DNA of 64,000 bases from Pararge aegeria (GCF_905163445.1 NC_053190.1:17951001-18015000); one strand, 5' to 3'. Positions 20,394 to 32,010 are shown, numbered from the stretch's first letter. The notes: a model not told the origin generated them from the sequence alone. Numbers and translations: made by a program.

Positions 20394-20450
20394 TGCACAG
20401 AACTCCGAAAAGTTAGAGGTGCGTGCCGGAGATCGAACTCGATTCCCTGA
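20394..20450 (-). repeat. SINE S3, left half, split by a LINE
   Basis: agttagaggtgcgtgccgga and tcgaactcgattccc are the S3 head. The rest of the head (ccactaagctatcaccg) resumes at 23481. Confidence 0.8.
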
Positions 20451-20454
20451 ATGA

Positions 20455-20600
20455 ATGAATGAATGAATACACTTTTATTGTACACCAAAGAAACAAAAAG
20501 TAGTTACAAAGATATAAATACAATCAAGAGAGTACAATTTGGTGGCCTTATCGCTACATAGCGATTTCTTCCAGGCAACCAATGGCGTAAAAGGAAAAAA
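20455..20600 (-). other. LINE 3' UTR with conserved hairpin
   Basis: The minus strand GGTTGCCTGGAAGAAATCG, then CTATGTAGCGATAAGGCC, a hairpin of TCGCTA against TAGCGA. The same element ends many other repeats in the window, probably the RT recognition signal. Confidence 0.65.
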
Positions 20601-20639
20601 CGTAGAAAAGAGGTAGGTGGTGCAATAAATAAGATTTAA

Positions 20640-20790
20640 AAATTATACAAATATATAAATATAAATAAAATATATATATATATAAATATAACTATAATAT
20701 ATATATAAATATATTATATATAAATACAAATAAAATATATAACATAAATATCTATATAAATATATTACATATAACATCCCCAATTAGTAT
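20640..20790. repeat. AT microsatellite-like tract in the LINE 3' UTR
   Basis: Runs of (ta)n and taaatata imperfect repeats. Confidence 0.8.
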
Positions 20791-20834
20791 GAAATACATA
20801 AATAATTCAAATTACACACTTAAAATGATTCGCT

Positions 20835-23480
20835 TCAACGTTGTTCGGCTGAAAGAGACAAATAATGATCCTTCACTAGTTTCTTGAAGGTCCCAATCGA
20901 TTGTGCCTCACGGATATCTAACGGCAAGGCGTTCCATAATTTAATAGCCTGAACCGTAAATGATCCGTTGAAGAAGGAGGATTTGTGACCAGGCACCTTC
21001 AAGACTAACTTCCTCGTAGAACGAAGTTCGTCTGGGAGTCCTACAAATTTAAACCTCTCTTTTAGATAAAGAGGAGTAGAAGGATGAAACAAAACACAGT
21101 ACAGAATAGAAACAATGTGCAAATTCCGGCGAAGTCTGATAGGTAACCACTTGAGACGAGACCGAAATTGAGAAATATGATCATATTTGCGCAACCCAAA
21201 TATGAAACGAATGCTAGAATTCTGGAGTCTCTCAAGTTTATTTAACTGATCTTCAGTTAAGTTAACATAGCTTGCGTCAGCGTAGTCAAGAATGGGAAGG
21301 AGTAGAGTCTGTGCGAGCATAATTTTGGTAGGTATAGGAAGTAAATACCGAAGACGACGCAAAGAGCCTAGAGCTGCAAATGTCTTTCTGCTGATCTCAT
21401 TAATATGGTACGTCCAACTTAAGGTTCGGTCAAGATAAATGCCCAAGTTCTTTACATTTTCACAGTATGGGACTGTGACACTATCAAACTCAATGGAGGG
21501 GAGGGAAAACCAGTCAATCCTTGAAATCTGCCTTCGACTGCCAATAACAATAGCTTGAGTTTTTTTTGGATTAACGTTAAGGCCATGCGCTTTACTCCAA
21601 TTTGAAATAACGCGCAAGTCTTTGTTAATGCTAGCTATTGCGATTGGAAGATTATCAAAGGTTGACTGGGTGTAAATTTGGACATCGTCAGCATACATAT
21701 GGTAGAGAGAAGATATATTCCGAGTAATGGAGTTGATGAAAATAGAAAAGAGTAATGGAGATAGCACGCCGCCTTGAGGTACGCCAACAGTAATATCACA
21801 CCATGAGGAATGAGATTCCTCAGTGTGAATACGCTGCCGACGACCATGAAGATAACTATGAAACCAGTCAATCACTGATGGAGATATGTTAAGAGAACGC
21901 AACTGACTCAACAGAATGTCGAAATCTACCGTATTAAAAGCATTACTGAAGTCCAGCAATACCAGAACTGTGAGCAGTTTATTGTCCATACCCCAACGTA
22001 TATCATCGGTAACTTTAATAAGAGCAGTAGCCGTACTATGCCCAGGACGAAAACCGGATTGGAATGGATTATGCAAGCAATTTCGATTAATGAAAAGGTT
22101 CAGCTGTTGGTAAATGATCTTTTCAAGGGCTTTGGAAAGAAAGGGTAAAATAGAGATGGGACGAAAATCAGAGAAGCTAGCTGGAAGAGCCTTCTTAGGA
22201 AGAGGTATAACATGAGCGCTCTTCCAAGCCTCAGGAAATTTGGAAGTGAAAACAGATTCATTTAATAAGTGAGTAATGACAGGAGCTATAACATCAAGAA
22301 GAGGAACCAGCATATTACGGCTAATATCGTCGCTACCGACAGCATTTGAGGCAATGGACATAATGCTCTTCTTAACATCACATGCAGTAAACTGACTAAA
22401 CTCAAACGGAGGATAATTAGAGGTTGGAATTGTAGATAGAGAAAGAATAGTACGCATTTTATCTGAACTATCAAAAGAGTTAGAAGGGTTGGAAAAATAT
22501 TGATTTAAAAGTTCAACATCAACATGAGAAGGTGAAGAATTTCTGGATGATTTACCAATTCCAACAGTTTCAAGAAACTTCCAAACTCTGGAAGAGTCGC
22601 CGTTTTCGACAGATGTATGAATATGGCGTCGCTGTGCATCTCTACATAATGTATTGCAGCGATTCCTGATCTTATGATATTTTCTTTCATTTTCAGCAGA
22701 TTTTTTGCTCTTAAATTTAGACTTGGCTAAATTTTTCTTTAAAATTGTATTTTTTAATTCATCAGTAAGCCAGGGCGCAGGTAAATGTTTAATCTTGACA
22801 GATTTAATAGGTGCATGTATGTCATACAGTTGTGTGAGTAAAGAACAGAAAATTTCAACTTTCACATTAATACAAGATGCGGATTCTACAGCAGACCAGT
22901 CAACATTACGAGCATCATCACACAATCGATCAACATCCATACCACCAAAATTACGTCGCAGAAGTATTTTAGGTTTATTTTTTGGAGGGCGCAGTTTATA
23001 CGACAGAAAAATTAAATCATGATAAGAAAAGGCATCAGCAGAACATTGCCCGTGCTGAGAAACAAGATCGGGAGAAGACACAATTATTATGTCAAGAAGA
23101 GAAGGAAAACAACCTGGAAAGTAATGGGTAGCCGAAAGGGGAAGAATATGTAAATTACATGCTTTAATAACAGATTTTAGTTTGCTAGCCCGGGTGTCAC
23201 ATTTAAGTAAACATGTATTGAAGTCACCCATTATAATCGTATGGCTATAAGTAGGGACAAAAGTTTCGAGAAGAGTCTCAAAAGGATTAAAATAATTTAA
23301 TAAAAGAGAGGGACAATAGAACACGCCAAGTAGTATCTTAGTCTGCGACAAAGAAACCTCCACTAGTAAATGCTCTGCTGAGTCCGCAGGAGGTGGTTGA
23401 CATGACGAGCTAACAACTCGAAAAGGAATAAAGGATCTAAGATAGATCGCCACACCACCACCACTCCTATTGAAATGGAT
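20835..23480 (-). CDS. LINE ORF2-type protein: partial endonuclease plus intact reverse transcriptase
   Basis: The frame is open from the truncation point at about 23480 (HFNRSGGGVAIYLRS) to TGA at 20835, about 881 codons; it has no start codon of its own. The N-terminal quarter is the C-terminal half of an apurinic-type endonuclease: IIMGDFNT, the ATHYFPG/LLDIIIVS region and FSYHDLIFL with its catalytic-type His. RT motifs follow: RPISILPFLSKALEKI, QSGFRPGHSTATAL, motif A LLDFSNAFNTVD, motif B GVPQGGVLSPLLF and motif C MYADD. After the thumb come LERLQNSSIRFIFGL and the end LSAEQR. The protein would copy its own RNA at a nicked target. Catalytic motifs are intact, but the missing 5' part means this copy cannot act alone. 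L2/CR1 placement is from motif style and the short-repeat 3' tail. Confidence 0.93.
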   Translation of the reverse strand: MHFNRSGGGVAIYLRSFIPFRVVSSSCQPPPADSAEHLLVEVSLSQTKILLGVFYCPSLLLNYFNPFETLLETFVPTYSHTIIMGDFNTCLLKCDTRASKLKSVIKACNLHILPLSATHYFPGCFPSLLDIIIVSSPDLVSQHGQCSADAFSYHDLIFLSYKLRPPKNKPKILLRRNFGGMDVDRLCDDARNVDWSAVESASCINVKVEIFCSLLTQLYDIHAPIKSVKIKHLPAPWLTDELKNTILKKNLAKSKFKSKKSAENERKYHKIRNRCNTLCRDAQRRHIHTSVENGDSSRVWKFLETVGIGKSSRNSSPSHVDVELLNQYFSNPSNSFDSSDKMRTILSLSTIPTSNYPPFEFSQFTACDVKKSIMSIASNAVGSDDISRNMLVPLLDVIAPVITHLLNESVFTSKFPEAWKSAHVIPLPKKALPASFSDFRPISILPFLSKALEKIIYQQLNLFINRNCLHNPFQSGFRPGHSTATALIKVTDDIRWGMDNKLLTVLVLLDFSNAFNTVDFDILLSQLRSLNISPSVIDWFHSYLHGRRQRIHTEESHSSWCDITVGVPQGGVLSPLLFSIFINSITRNISSLYHMYADDVQIYTQSTFDNLPIAIASINKDLRVISNWSKAHGLNVNPKKTQAIVIGSRRQISRIDWFSLPSIEFDSVTVPYCENVKNLGIYLDRTLSWTYHINEISRKTFAALGSLRRLRYLLPIPTKIMLAQTLLLPILDYADASYVNLTEDQLNKLERLQNSSIRFIFGLRKYDHISQFRSRLKWLPIRLRRNLHIVSILYCVLFHPSTPLYLKERFKFVGLPDELRSTRKLVLKVPGHKSSFFNGSFTVQAIKLWNALPLDIREAQSIGTFKKLVKDHYLSLSAEQR

Positions 23481-23516
23481 GTCAAAGCCTCAACCACTAA
23501 GCTATCACCGTTCAGA
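23481..23516 (-). repeat. SINE S3, right half (head end)
   Basis: gtcaaagcctcaaccactaa and gctatcaccg complete the S3 head broken at 20450. Confidence 0.75.
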
Positions 23517-23519
23517 ATT

Positions 23520-24760
23520 TTATACTTAGCTCAAAATTAACGAGTAGCACGAAGCTTAGGCATACCATCCCATTTTTATATAAATACTGCGTAGTAATAA
23601 AAGCTTTAATTATTATTTTATTAATTGTTTGTATTTACTTCCTACCTTATGTTTTATTTTTATTACGACCTTTAAAATAATTAAAAATGGACGTTGTCTC
23701 AATAAACTCAAATTGGTATTTGTTTTAAAATTCTCGAGATTGCTGGTCATATTTTTATGCATTTCTTACTTCCTAGCTCAGATAATAATAATTATTATTT
23801 ATTGACAATCTGATGCTCGCGATTCTGCGAGGACTTTCCAATTTTTCGTAAAACATTTAAGATTCTTTCTGGACAAATTAATAGCTTAGTCAGACTCAGT
23901 AGATAAAAATTGTCTTCCTGTTTGGAAAAAGGATTGCGTTATCAGTCATCTTTAAATGCATAGATAAACAAACATATGGAAATACTTTAAAGAGGTGTTT
24001 GGGTGTAGAAATGCTGCTAATAAAATCACCATTAATATTCACTCATTTTTTTTCACAGATTAACACTCTTTATCTTTCTGCATAGACAATGGTATCAAAA
24101 AGATCATATATTCTAGGACTTATGACGACAACATTTTAGAACGCCTTAAATAAATTTTAATTAGATATTAAAATTCAAATTAAAGTGGAGGAAATGGGTA
24201 TGCATTTCCATTGCATGAGGTAATCTAATGTTAACATATTCAGATGCTGTCACAATCATTTTTATTAATGCCAGTTGAATGATAACAATTTTTGTCTGAT
24301 TTTTTAGAGACCCGTACTGCAGTGATACGCACCATGGGCAGAGTACAGGACAATAAGTCGATGTTAACAACGCTGAGCTTGCGCTTTTTTACCTATTTAA
24401 ATATACATGTATTACTATATGTCACACTCGTAAGTAAGTATTTTCTAGCAATGCATTACTTACTGCTTAATTTTTTGTTATTAATGTGTTTTATTGTTAT
24501 AAAGGAGGTTGAATAGTAATTGCCACAGACTAATAATGTGGCTGATGATAAAGAACTATAACTTTACTTCAAAGATACGGAATCCTCGAAACGCGAGTCC
24601 GACTCTAACTTTGCTTTTCCCTGTTAAGTATGCGTGAAATGTTTTCGATCTTTTTTATCAAGCAAAACCTCAATGTGTCACTTATATTTGTAATTCTCGA
24701 TCATAATCTTAATTACACATCAGGTTATTGAGATATGACGTTATATGTAATTTTTCATTA
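23520..24760. other. Unassigned AT-rich sequence
   Basis: No repeat or gene recognised. Short ORFs on both strands near 24160-24516 lack known motifs. Confidence 0.5.
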
Positions 24761-24764
24761 ATTT

Positions 24765-24985
24765 GATTAAATTTATCGACCTTAAAAAAGCTTTTCATCA
24801 AGTACAGCGTAGCTCAAGATATACCGAAAAACTATATAAACCACATTAGAGATATATAATATTCATTCTTCGCAAAAATTCGTAGTCTTAAAGGTTCGTA
24901 AGGTAAAGCATTCAGATCAAAGTGGGTGTCCATCAGGGAACTGCTCTCAGTCTGCTTTTATTTAATTTGGTGATGAAAATATATT
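24765..24985 (+). pseudogene. Fossil RT fragment of an RTE-type LINE
   Basis: FIDLKKAFHQV (RT motif A-like) at about 24773-24805, then YINHIRDIYY in a shifted frame, then VGVHQGTALSLLLFNLVM (motif B) at about 24920-24975. The pieces are in order but frameshifted. Confidence 0.75.
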
Positions 24986-24999
24986 TCTAGAGGAACTTT

Positions 25000-26190
25000 T
25001 AAAACTAGTCAACGTCAAATATATAAACGAGTACATCGTCTTAATTATAGTTGACGACCAGTAAAAGAATATTTTACATGTAAGTTAGTCTCTCGGAAAT
25101 CGATTGAATAAAGCTATTTGTCTCAAATATCGTTTCTTAGTCAAGCTCAAACATATATTTGTCAATATAGAGTAAGAAGGTACTCTGGTAATATTTTGCC
25201 TGCCCGAAATTAACTTTTCCACAGTGAAAACACACATTATTCTGAAAAGTGAGAGGTGCGTGCCGGGTATCGAATACTAAACCATAAAACATCATTTGTA
25301 AAAGCTCCATGGCCCGTATATGGGTCGGATCCACCATTTGAACCAATAGCAACTGATAAGCGTATTATTATGTACAACTAGAGGTCAGTGCACTTTTATC
25401 ACAAACGTGAATGTATTGAATATCATTAAGCCCAGCGACTTTAAGTAGTCTTACTTTATTCTTAGTTCTCACACCTAGCATCGCTGACTTTCGAAAGTCG
25501 AAACAGTACAACGTCACTATGAATGTACCTAGTAGTTCCTATTTTTAATCTTGAAACAGTCTTTATTACCGGACAACGTCTCAAGCTGAAACTTCGCAAA
25601 CGAATTCGGAAAATACATTCAAATTGCAAACCAACCAATGGGCATGCATTGCTGGATATAGCAAGTTTTCGAGCTTCCCGCCAGCAATTATGGAACCCCC
25701 AACGTCCGTCAGTTCTTCGGGTAATGCTCCACTCCTAGTTTTGTGACACGTAGAGTTATGAGTTATATTGACGTTTCAAAAGTGCTTATATTAGGCCTAG
25801 GAATTTTGAATTTTTTGAATTATGTCGGATAGGTACTCTGTTTCTTCTGAGGATCGCGTTATTATTGATGTGATCAAATTTTATAATTTAGGCTCTTTTC
25901 ATCGCTAGCTTAGTCATCAGGGTTGGTAGTTGAATCTCTGAATCGCTGGAGATCCTTTACAGGTCCCTCTGACCTACTGATACCAAAAAAGGTTCTAAAC
26001 CCAGAAAAACGACGGTCAAATGTAGGTTTATTTTCTATTCTCCATTGAAACCTTCGCTCATCAATAAACACGCTGGGCAGATCCCTTATTCATCATCAGT
26101 TATCGCAGGGATTAGTTCAGACTTAAGCGTTACTGCTTTGCGTTATAGATAACTTTTTATGTAGAGAAATATGTTCCCAAATAACATATC
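25000..26190. other. Mostly unassigned; scraps of repeats
   Basis: A short S3 scrap (gtgagaggtgcgtgccgggta) is at about 25245-25270. A weak family R remnant (aattatggaacccccaacgt) is near 25620-25740, and a family D scrap (acgtttcaaaagtgcttata) at 25770-25795. Confidence 0.45.
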
Positions 26191-26271
26191 TGTATTTTAA
26201 TGTAAAGAATTCCATAGATCTACTCTAATAGTACTTATATGTTGTTTGTTCGGAATACTCAACATCATTGT

Positions 26272-26595
26272 GACGACTTCCCTGGCGCAGCGGTTAGCGC
26301 TGAGAATTTGAGTCGTAGGTCCCGGTTTCGATTCCCGGCAGGGCAGATTGGGAATTTTAATTTCTAAATTTCCTCTGGTCTGGTCTGGTGGGAGGCTTTG
26401 GCCGTGGCTAGTTACCAAACTACGACAAAGACGTGCCGCTTTCAAAAAGTGACTTAGTGTTCCGGTACGATGTCGCGTGAAAACCGATTAGAGGTATTAC
26501 TACCATACTCCCAAGGTTAGCCCGCTAGCATCTTAGACTGTATCATAACTTACCAGGTGAAATTGCAGTGAAGAATTAACTTGTAATGGAATATA
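26272..26595 (+). repeat. tRNA-derived SINE S2, full-length type copy
   Basis: Head cctggcgcagcggttagcgc (box A type) and ggtttcgattcccggc (box B), then body tttcctctggtctggtctgg, gaggctttggccgtggctag, aaaccgattagaggtatta, and the cttgtaatggaatataaaa tail. Confidence 0.85.
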
Positions 26596-26599
26596 AAAC

Positions 26600-27330
26600 A
26601 GTTGTCCCTTCGACGCGACAATTAGCGACAAGAGGGTGAGATGAATACTCGCACTAAGGGCTTGACTTTCGACCACTGATAGCTTGAAGGTCCAGTTAAA
26701 AGGTCATGAATGTTGAGGCAATGTCTGAGAAGGTTCTCATTAGTACTCTCCTTATTTCTTTTTTTACTAGCAGTCCATCGTGACTCATGTTTGTCGGCAT
26801 ATATATATACTCCGGCACTACATCGACTTGCCACTTCGACTGCCTTCCTCAAAAATTTGGCTACCACATGAAAAATAAATAAATACAAACTAATTGTAAC
26901 AGGTAAACAGACAGCATAGTTTCTTGTTCCCAGTTGTTTCATAACCTTCCTGCTGAGTTTATGAACACAAATGTCACTGCATTTATGTCCTTAAGCACAG
27001 TAGACAGTAAGTCTTTAAAAAGGGTCCTAAAAATAGGCTTAGAGATGTTTTTGTGAGGGACCTGTAAATGCTATTAAATAACCATTCATAAAACACATAA
27101 TATTTTCTTTTAGCTGCATTAAGTTATGCTTTATAGTTTTATATGTACCTTCTATAGTGTACGCTCACAACATGTTTTATTTTTAAGTTTAATGTTTTCT
27201 CAACTAAGCGAATTTTTTGTAATTATTTTGGGATATAAAGATCCTAAACTCATATTTAAGTATTTATGGTATATTAAGATTTAAGATCTGCATTAGTATA
27301 TTTATTTTTTATATTTATCAATAGTATTTT
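26600..27330. other. Unassigned sequence
   Basis: A 106-codon minus-strand ORF (26622-26942) has no recognisable motif and no splice or repeat context, so I do not call it a gene. Confidence 0.4.
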
Positions 27331-27334
27331 TGTA

Positions 27335-27585
27335 TTTGTGTAGTCTGGTTTATGTATTAGTATGTAGATATTAGTATGTATGTATTAAATAGTGTACCCC
27401 ACCTATTCGTTTTCTTTTTAGTTTTCCTAATCCTAAGGTTGCCTGGCAGAGATCGCTACTTAGCGATAAGGCCGCCTTTTGTATCCTACGTCATTCTTCA
27501 TGTGTTTGCTCTTTTTTTTGTCTCGTTTTTCTGAGTGGTGTACAAATAAAGAGTATAAATAAATAAATAAATAATTAAATAAATC
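27335..27585 (+). repeat. LINE 3' tail with conserved hairpin
   Basis: ggttgcctggcagagatcgc then tacttagcgataaggccgcc, then a UTR ending in gtacaaataaagagtataaa and (taaa)n. Near twin at 57690-57970. Confidence 0.8.
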
Positions 27586-27817
27586 TCCTCAGGACCTTCG
27601 ATTTTGGAAGGCTCTACAACTGAACTATGTTGGTAACTAACGTTAGTCGGTTGAGACATGACGATTATGACTTTATTTAATTTCGAATCTGACTAAAAGT
27701 TCCAGAATTAGCGCATGCAAACAAACAAACTCTCGAAGCTTTATTATGACTAGATATTCGAGATAGACTTGCTCTTAATAAGTACTGTTCTACTTTTAAT
27801 TTTTCTACAATTATTTA

Positions 27818-27885
27818 GAAGCGGTGATAGCCTAGCTGGCTTCGGCAGACCTCGTTTCGGTTACCTCTAACTTTTTGGAGACTTA
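27818..27885 (+). repeat. SINE S3 head fragment
   Basis: gaagcggtgatagcctagct, ctcgtttcggttacctctaa. Confidence 0.6.
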
Positions 27886-28274
27886 GATATATGTTTTAAA
27901 TTTAACTAAACAAAATAGAAAGATAAAACTTTGAATCAATTGGAAAGTATATCCAAGGAAGATTATAGTGACAGATTATCAGTAGAATTAAATTAAATTA
28001 AATTTATAATAGAGTAGGAGTTCTAGCGATAACCCATTCATTTAATTCTTTATTCATAAGTAAAGTTATTTTGCAAATAATTAAATTGATAACATATTAT
28101 TGTGCATATAACAAGTCATTAAAGATATCGGTTGAGTCTGGCCGCAAGATTATCCGAGGAATCGCGTTTCAAGATGGTAGGTATTAAGATATCCTTCACA
28201 AGGGAAGGTCGAATAAATAAATACAAAAACAGAATGGTTGTTTCTTGCAACGTAATATAGTATCTATCTAAGAT

Positions 28275-28515
28275 AATAAATCATTATCACTATCGACTCA
28301 TTATCGGCTCACTGCAAGGCGCGAATCTTTTGAGAATCAGAAGCGTTTAGGCCGTAGTCCACCACGCTGCTGAATTGTGGATTGGTAGACTTTTCACGCC
28401 TTATAATGGAGTAATGGGCGACCCAGCTTTCTGAGTTCAAGGCTGTGGATTCGATTCCCACAACTGGAAAATTTTTGTGTGCTAAACATGAATGTTTTTC
28501 GGTGTTTATATGTAT
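28275..28515. repeat. S3 (inverted) fused to S1 (forward)
   Basis: 28275-28395 is S3 on the minus strand (ggccgtagtccaccacgctg). From about 28400 it runs into S1 forward (cgacccagctttctgagttc, ttcgattcccacaactgg, catgaatgtttttcggtgt). Confidence 0.7.
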
Positions 28516-28539
28516 ACTAGCGGTTTATAATATTAGTAG

Positions 28540-29195
28540 GATGGTACGCATGCATTCGATCGTTGTCCCATATGCCTTGCAACTTGATTAGAAGATGTGT
28601 CCCACTACGCTGGATTTTGCAATGACAGACGTTTTTTTATGAACCAATAGTAGAAAGGGGATTTACCATATTTCTTATAATACAGCTGAGATCAGCTGAG
28701 GTTTCTTCATCAGATACTTCAGACCTTCGATTTTTGACATCAAATGAATCATAGTTTGGTTGGGCTCTTTTGTTTTCTAATGAGGGATACCAGGTGCTCC
28801 AGATCTTCGATTATTCTAGTTTTTATAGTTTTTCCTTTATGTGGCCATTAAACCCTAACTCTGTACCAAATTTCAGCTCTCTGACTTTATGGGAAGTACT
28901 CGTTCTATTCTGATGATCATGCGTGAGTGAGTTAGTGTCATAAATGCGAAACTTTGCTGTCGCTTAACATCGGAACGAAATGACCTACAGACTTGAAATC
29001 TTGGATTTTAAGTATGTGATTATTAGCCTACTGGATGACGAAAATTTCCGCGTTCTGGTGTTATCCAGAGGTTCTCAAATAGGGGCCTGAAAATGCGGCG
29101 AAATGGTTTCAGTTAAGGATGGTACGGCAGTGTTTGCTTCGCGCTCGACCTGGCGGGAGCACCACCGTGCCCCCCCGATATATTTGATATGTATA
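28540..29195. other. Unassigned repeat-like sequence
   Basis: No second copy seen in the window. It contains ctgtaccaaatttcagctct, a phrase typical of non-coding lepidopteran repeats. Confidence 0.35.
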
Positions 29196-29767
29196 TTAAT
29201 ATTATATCAAGTATTACAATTATAAATATCAAGTATATTAGGTTGTCTGCATAAACGTCAGTATTATTGATAATATTCAGCATATTGGCTGTGAGGCGTA
29301 TTGAAGAGTTAGTTGAAGTATATAAAAATTGTATTTCTTATAGCTTTACGATACAAACGACTTGGTCGCGGTTCCATACTTATCTCGTGTTATCTCTTGA
29401 ACCATTCCTCCACATTACATGCAGAAAAAGGTTTTGACTTGACTGCTATGTACACATTTTGTATGTAATAAACGCACCAAAAGTGCCATCTATGTGCCTA
29501 TTTGAATAAAGAAATATTTGACTTGGTTTCAGTAGTTACGTTATAGATTACTTTTTATTAATTAATTTAAAGCATATTATGCAGTTTTTTTATCTTATTA
29601 TTGTATATCACTATGCTATCTTGGAAACTGCCGTTGGACTTTGTTGAACAGGTGGTCTATGTTACGTAATATCACTAATCATTCGCGATTATAACGATAA
29701 TCGATAATTCGCTGAATGCAGTTTATTAAAGCGAAAGGTCTTTAGTTTAGAAACACTGAATTAGTTG

Positions 29768-29965
29768 AATTGGGTAGGCTTTCGGAAAACTCCGAGACAC
29801 CTTTTAACTAAAAACACACACAGACATAAAGTCTTCGAACAGTTCGTGTTGCCAGTGATGACCAATGGCTCTGAAACGTGGTCTCTAACTATGGGTCCCA
29901 GAAATAAGAAGATCCGTAGAAGAACCAGAGTTACGTACGTAGCTCAAATTAGTTTGCCGGCCGAT
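29768..29965 (+). pseudogene. RTE-type LINE fragment (family R), forward, internally deleted
   Basis: Reads KVFEQFVLPVMTNGSETWSL, then after a deletion IRRRTRVTYVAQI, both parts of the C-terminal region encoded by family R on the opposite strand elsewhere. Confidence 0.75.
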
Positions 29966-30020
29966 TGGCGCAGTTTGCAGCGACCCTGCTTTCTGAGTCC
30001 AAGGCCGTGGGTTCTTAAGT
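29957..30020 (+). repeat. SINE S1 head only
   Basis: ggccgattggcgcagtttgc, accctgctttctgagtccaa, ggccgtgggttc, then unrelated sequence. Confidence 0.75.
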
Positions 30021-30509
30021 GTGGTTCGTGGATGGCTTAAAGTGCTCTCCGTGTCAAGGGGGTTGACACCGCCATTTTTTTTACTCCGGGATGATACTTA
30101 AATTGTTTTAACTGAAATTAAACCTAATTACTAATAATAATGTATGAATTAAAAAACCCCCTCCTTTGAATATAGTGTACATTATTCTACTAGTCAAACC
30201 CTATCATTTATTTAATATATATTGTGAAAGATCTGTGTCATCGTAGCTCCGTTCGTAAGCTACGTTGACACAGACAAACACACGCACGTTTTTACGTTGG
30301 GGGTTACAAATAGCGTTTATTACAAAAAGGTTCTTTTAAAACAGGCTCTTTTAAAATGTCAAGACTATTTTTTATGGCTTCTATAACGTTAGTATGTCGT
30401 TGAACATTAATTTTAAATGGTTTGTTTGTTTGCAGTAACTTCTGTGGAAAGGATATTGTTTCCGCGTTCCCAGGGGAAGGCCCCTAAAAATTATCAGTAT
30501 GTTTTTTTT

Positions 30510-30740
30510 TATTCCAGCACAAGTTAGCCCTTGACTGAAATCTCACCTGGTGGTAAACGATGATTGCAGTCTAAGATGGAAACGGGCTAATCGGTTTCTA
30601 CGCGACATCGCAATCGCTTAGCGGCACGTCTTTGTCGGTAGGGTGGTAACTAGCCACGGCCAAAGCCTCCCACCAGACCAGACAAAGATCAGAAATTATA
30701 AATTGCCAAGTTTCACCTGCCGGGAATCGATCCCGGGACC
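30510..30740 (-). repeat. SINE S2
   Basis: agttagcccttgactgaaat, aaccgat-like junction, gtaactagccacggccaaag, ctcccaccagaccagac, gccgggaatcgatcccggga head. Confidence 0.8.
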
Positions 30741-30749
30741 CCCTACCCA

Positions 30750-30835
30750 GCAATGGTACTTGGCGGCGGAATGAGCGTAGCGGTAGTACTAGTCCGAACA
30801 AGATCTGTCACAAAAAGCTCCAGAAATAATAGGTA
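30750..30835 (+). repeat. Family X tail
   Basis: gcggtagtac, agatctgtcacaaaaagctcc matches X at 15925-15960. Confidence 0.6.
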
Positions 30836-30877
30836 GAGTCTGTAAAGATAGCATTTTTTGCATTATTTGACGACCTC

Positions 30878-31075
30878 CCTGGCGCAACGGTTAGCTCTGT
30901 GAATTTAAGGAGGAGCTGGAGGATTAAACTTGGCACGTTCTAATTTCTAAAAAAAAGTTTGCTGTGTGGTTGAACACTTACATCTCAGCTTGATGGACAC
31001 AGGTCGGCATTTTTAAGGACGTGTTCCTCGCATGCCTTACAAAATGTTGCTCTATTTATAAACAAAAGTTTCCAC
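30878..31075 (+). repeat. S2 head followed by Q-type repeat
   Basis: ctccctggcgcaacggttag is the S2 head. From 30985 gatggacacaggtcggcatt and aaggacgtgttcctcgcatg is a Q piece as at 58890-59010. Confidence 0.6.
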
Positions 31076-31087
31076 CAACAGTTAACA

Positions 31088-31472
31088 TCATCGTCATCAA
31101 ATCAACCGATTGACGTGTGCTGGACATAGGTCTTTTGTAGGGCCTTCCAAACTCCACGATTCTGGGCCGCTTGTATCCAGCGGCTCCCCGCGACTCGCTT
31201 GATGTCGTCTGTCCACCTAGTTGAGGGTCGACCAACGCTCCGTTTACCGGTGCGGGGTTGCTACTCCAACACCTTGGAACCCCAACGTCCATCGGTTCTC
31301 AGAGCTATACGCGCCGTACATTGCCACTTCAGCTTCGCGACTCGAGCTATAGCGGTAACTCTAGTTCTTCTACGGATCTCCTCATTTCTGATTTGAGATA
31401 CTCTCACTTAGAGATACTCCTAACATAGCTCTTTCCATCGCTCGCTGAATGACTTTGAGCCTTCTTGTGAAG
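31088..31472 (-). pseudogene. RTE-type LINE C-terminal fragment (family R), longest copy
   Basis: The minus strand encodes pieces such as KWQ, VGRPS and RWTDDIKRVAGSRW-like words in broken frames, the end of an endonuclease-RT LINE. Plus-strand hallmarks are gtgctggacataggtctttt, cgcttgatgtcgtctgtcca and gcttcgcgactcgagctata. Confidence 0.8.
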
Positions 31473-31861
31473 CCTATTAGATTCATTGTAAGTAAATTAT
31501 TAATGATGTTTTTTCTACTGACAAACCGATTAGGAAACTCGGCAGTGTTTTCATTCATTAATTCGTTAATTTTTCTTTATTTATCAATTATTGTTTTATC
31601 TTGCTGAGTTGATTACTTTCATGCATACCTGTAGGTCGTAAAGATTAAACGTATACATTCACATATTTCATAATGAAACACTCTATTGAATAATTAACGA
31701 TAATCTATGTAAAAAATGTCTTTGCGTTACTTTTAGTTTGCAGCAGAAAAATTTCTAGAGACTTCATACATAGTTGATTGGATTTTTCTGTCTTTACCCA
31801 TGAAGTAAAGCGGACAGTTTGTAATTTTTTTTTTATATGGTTATGACAAAGCATTATTATA

Positions 31862-32010
31862 TATATACTAGCGGACCGCAGCGCCATCTGTCGGGCTCAT
31901 TTGTGAATCTAAACCATCCAGAGTGCCACCCAAACGCATACCAAAAAATTCATCCAAATCGGTCCAGCCGTTTAGGAGGAGTTCAGTACAAGAAATATGT
32001 ATATAAAGAT
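31862..32010 (+). repeat. Interspersed repeat, family G
   Basis: actagcggaccgcagcgcca, catctgtcgggctcatttgt and aaatcggtccagccgtttag; second copy at 34370-34520. Confidence 0.7.

Larger units (their letters stand above)
20451..23482 (-). mobile_element. CR1/L2-like non-LTR retrotransposon, 5'-truncated
   Basis: Element boundaries come from the two halves of the SINE it interrupts. The 3' end on the minus strand is a (TTCA)n tail (plus-strand gaatgaatgaatgaatgaat at 20447-20466) preceded by a UTR with a TAGCGAT hairpin. The 5' end cuts into the endonuclease domain. Confidence 0.88.

Noticed and set aside
26622..26942. 106-codon ORF as a gene
   Set aside because: No motif, no splice context and no composition difference from the flanks; not enough to call a gene.
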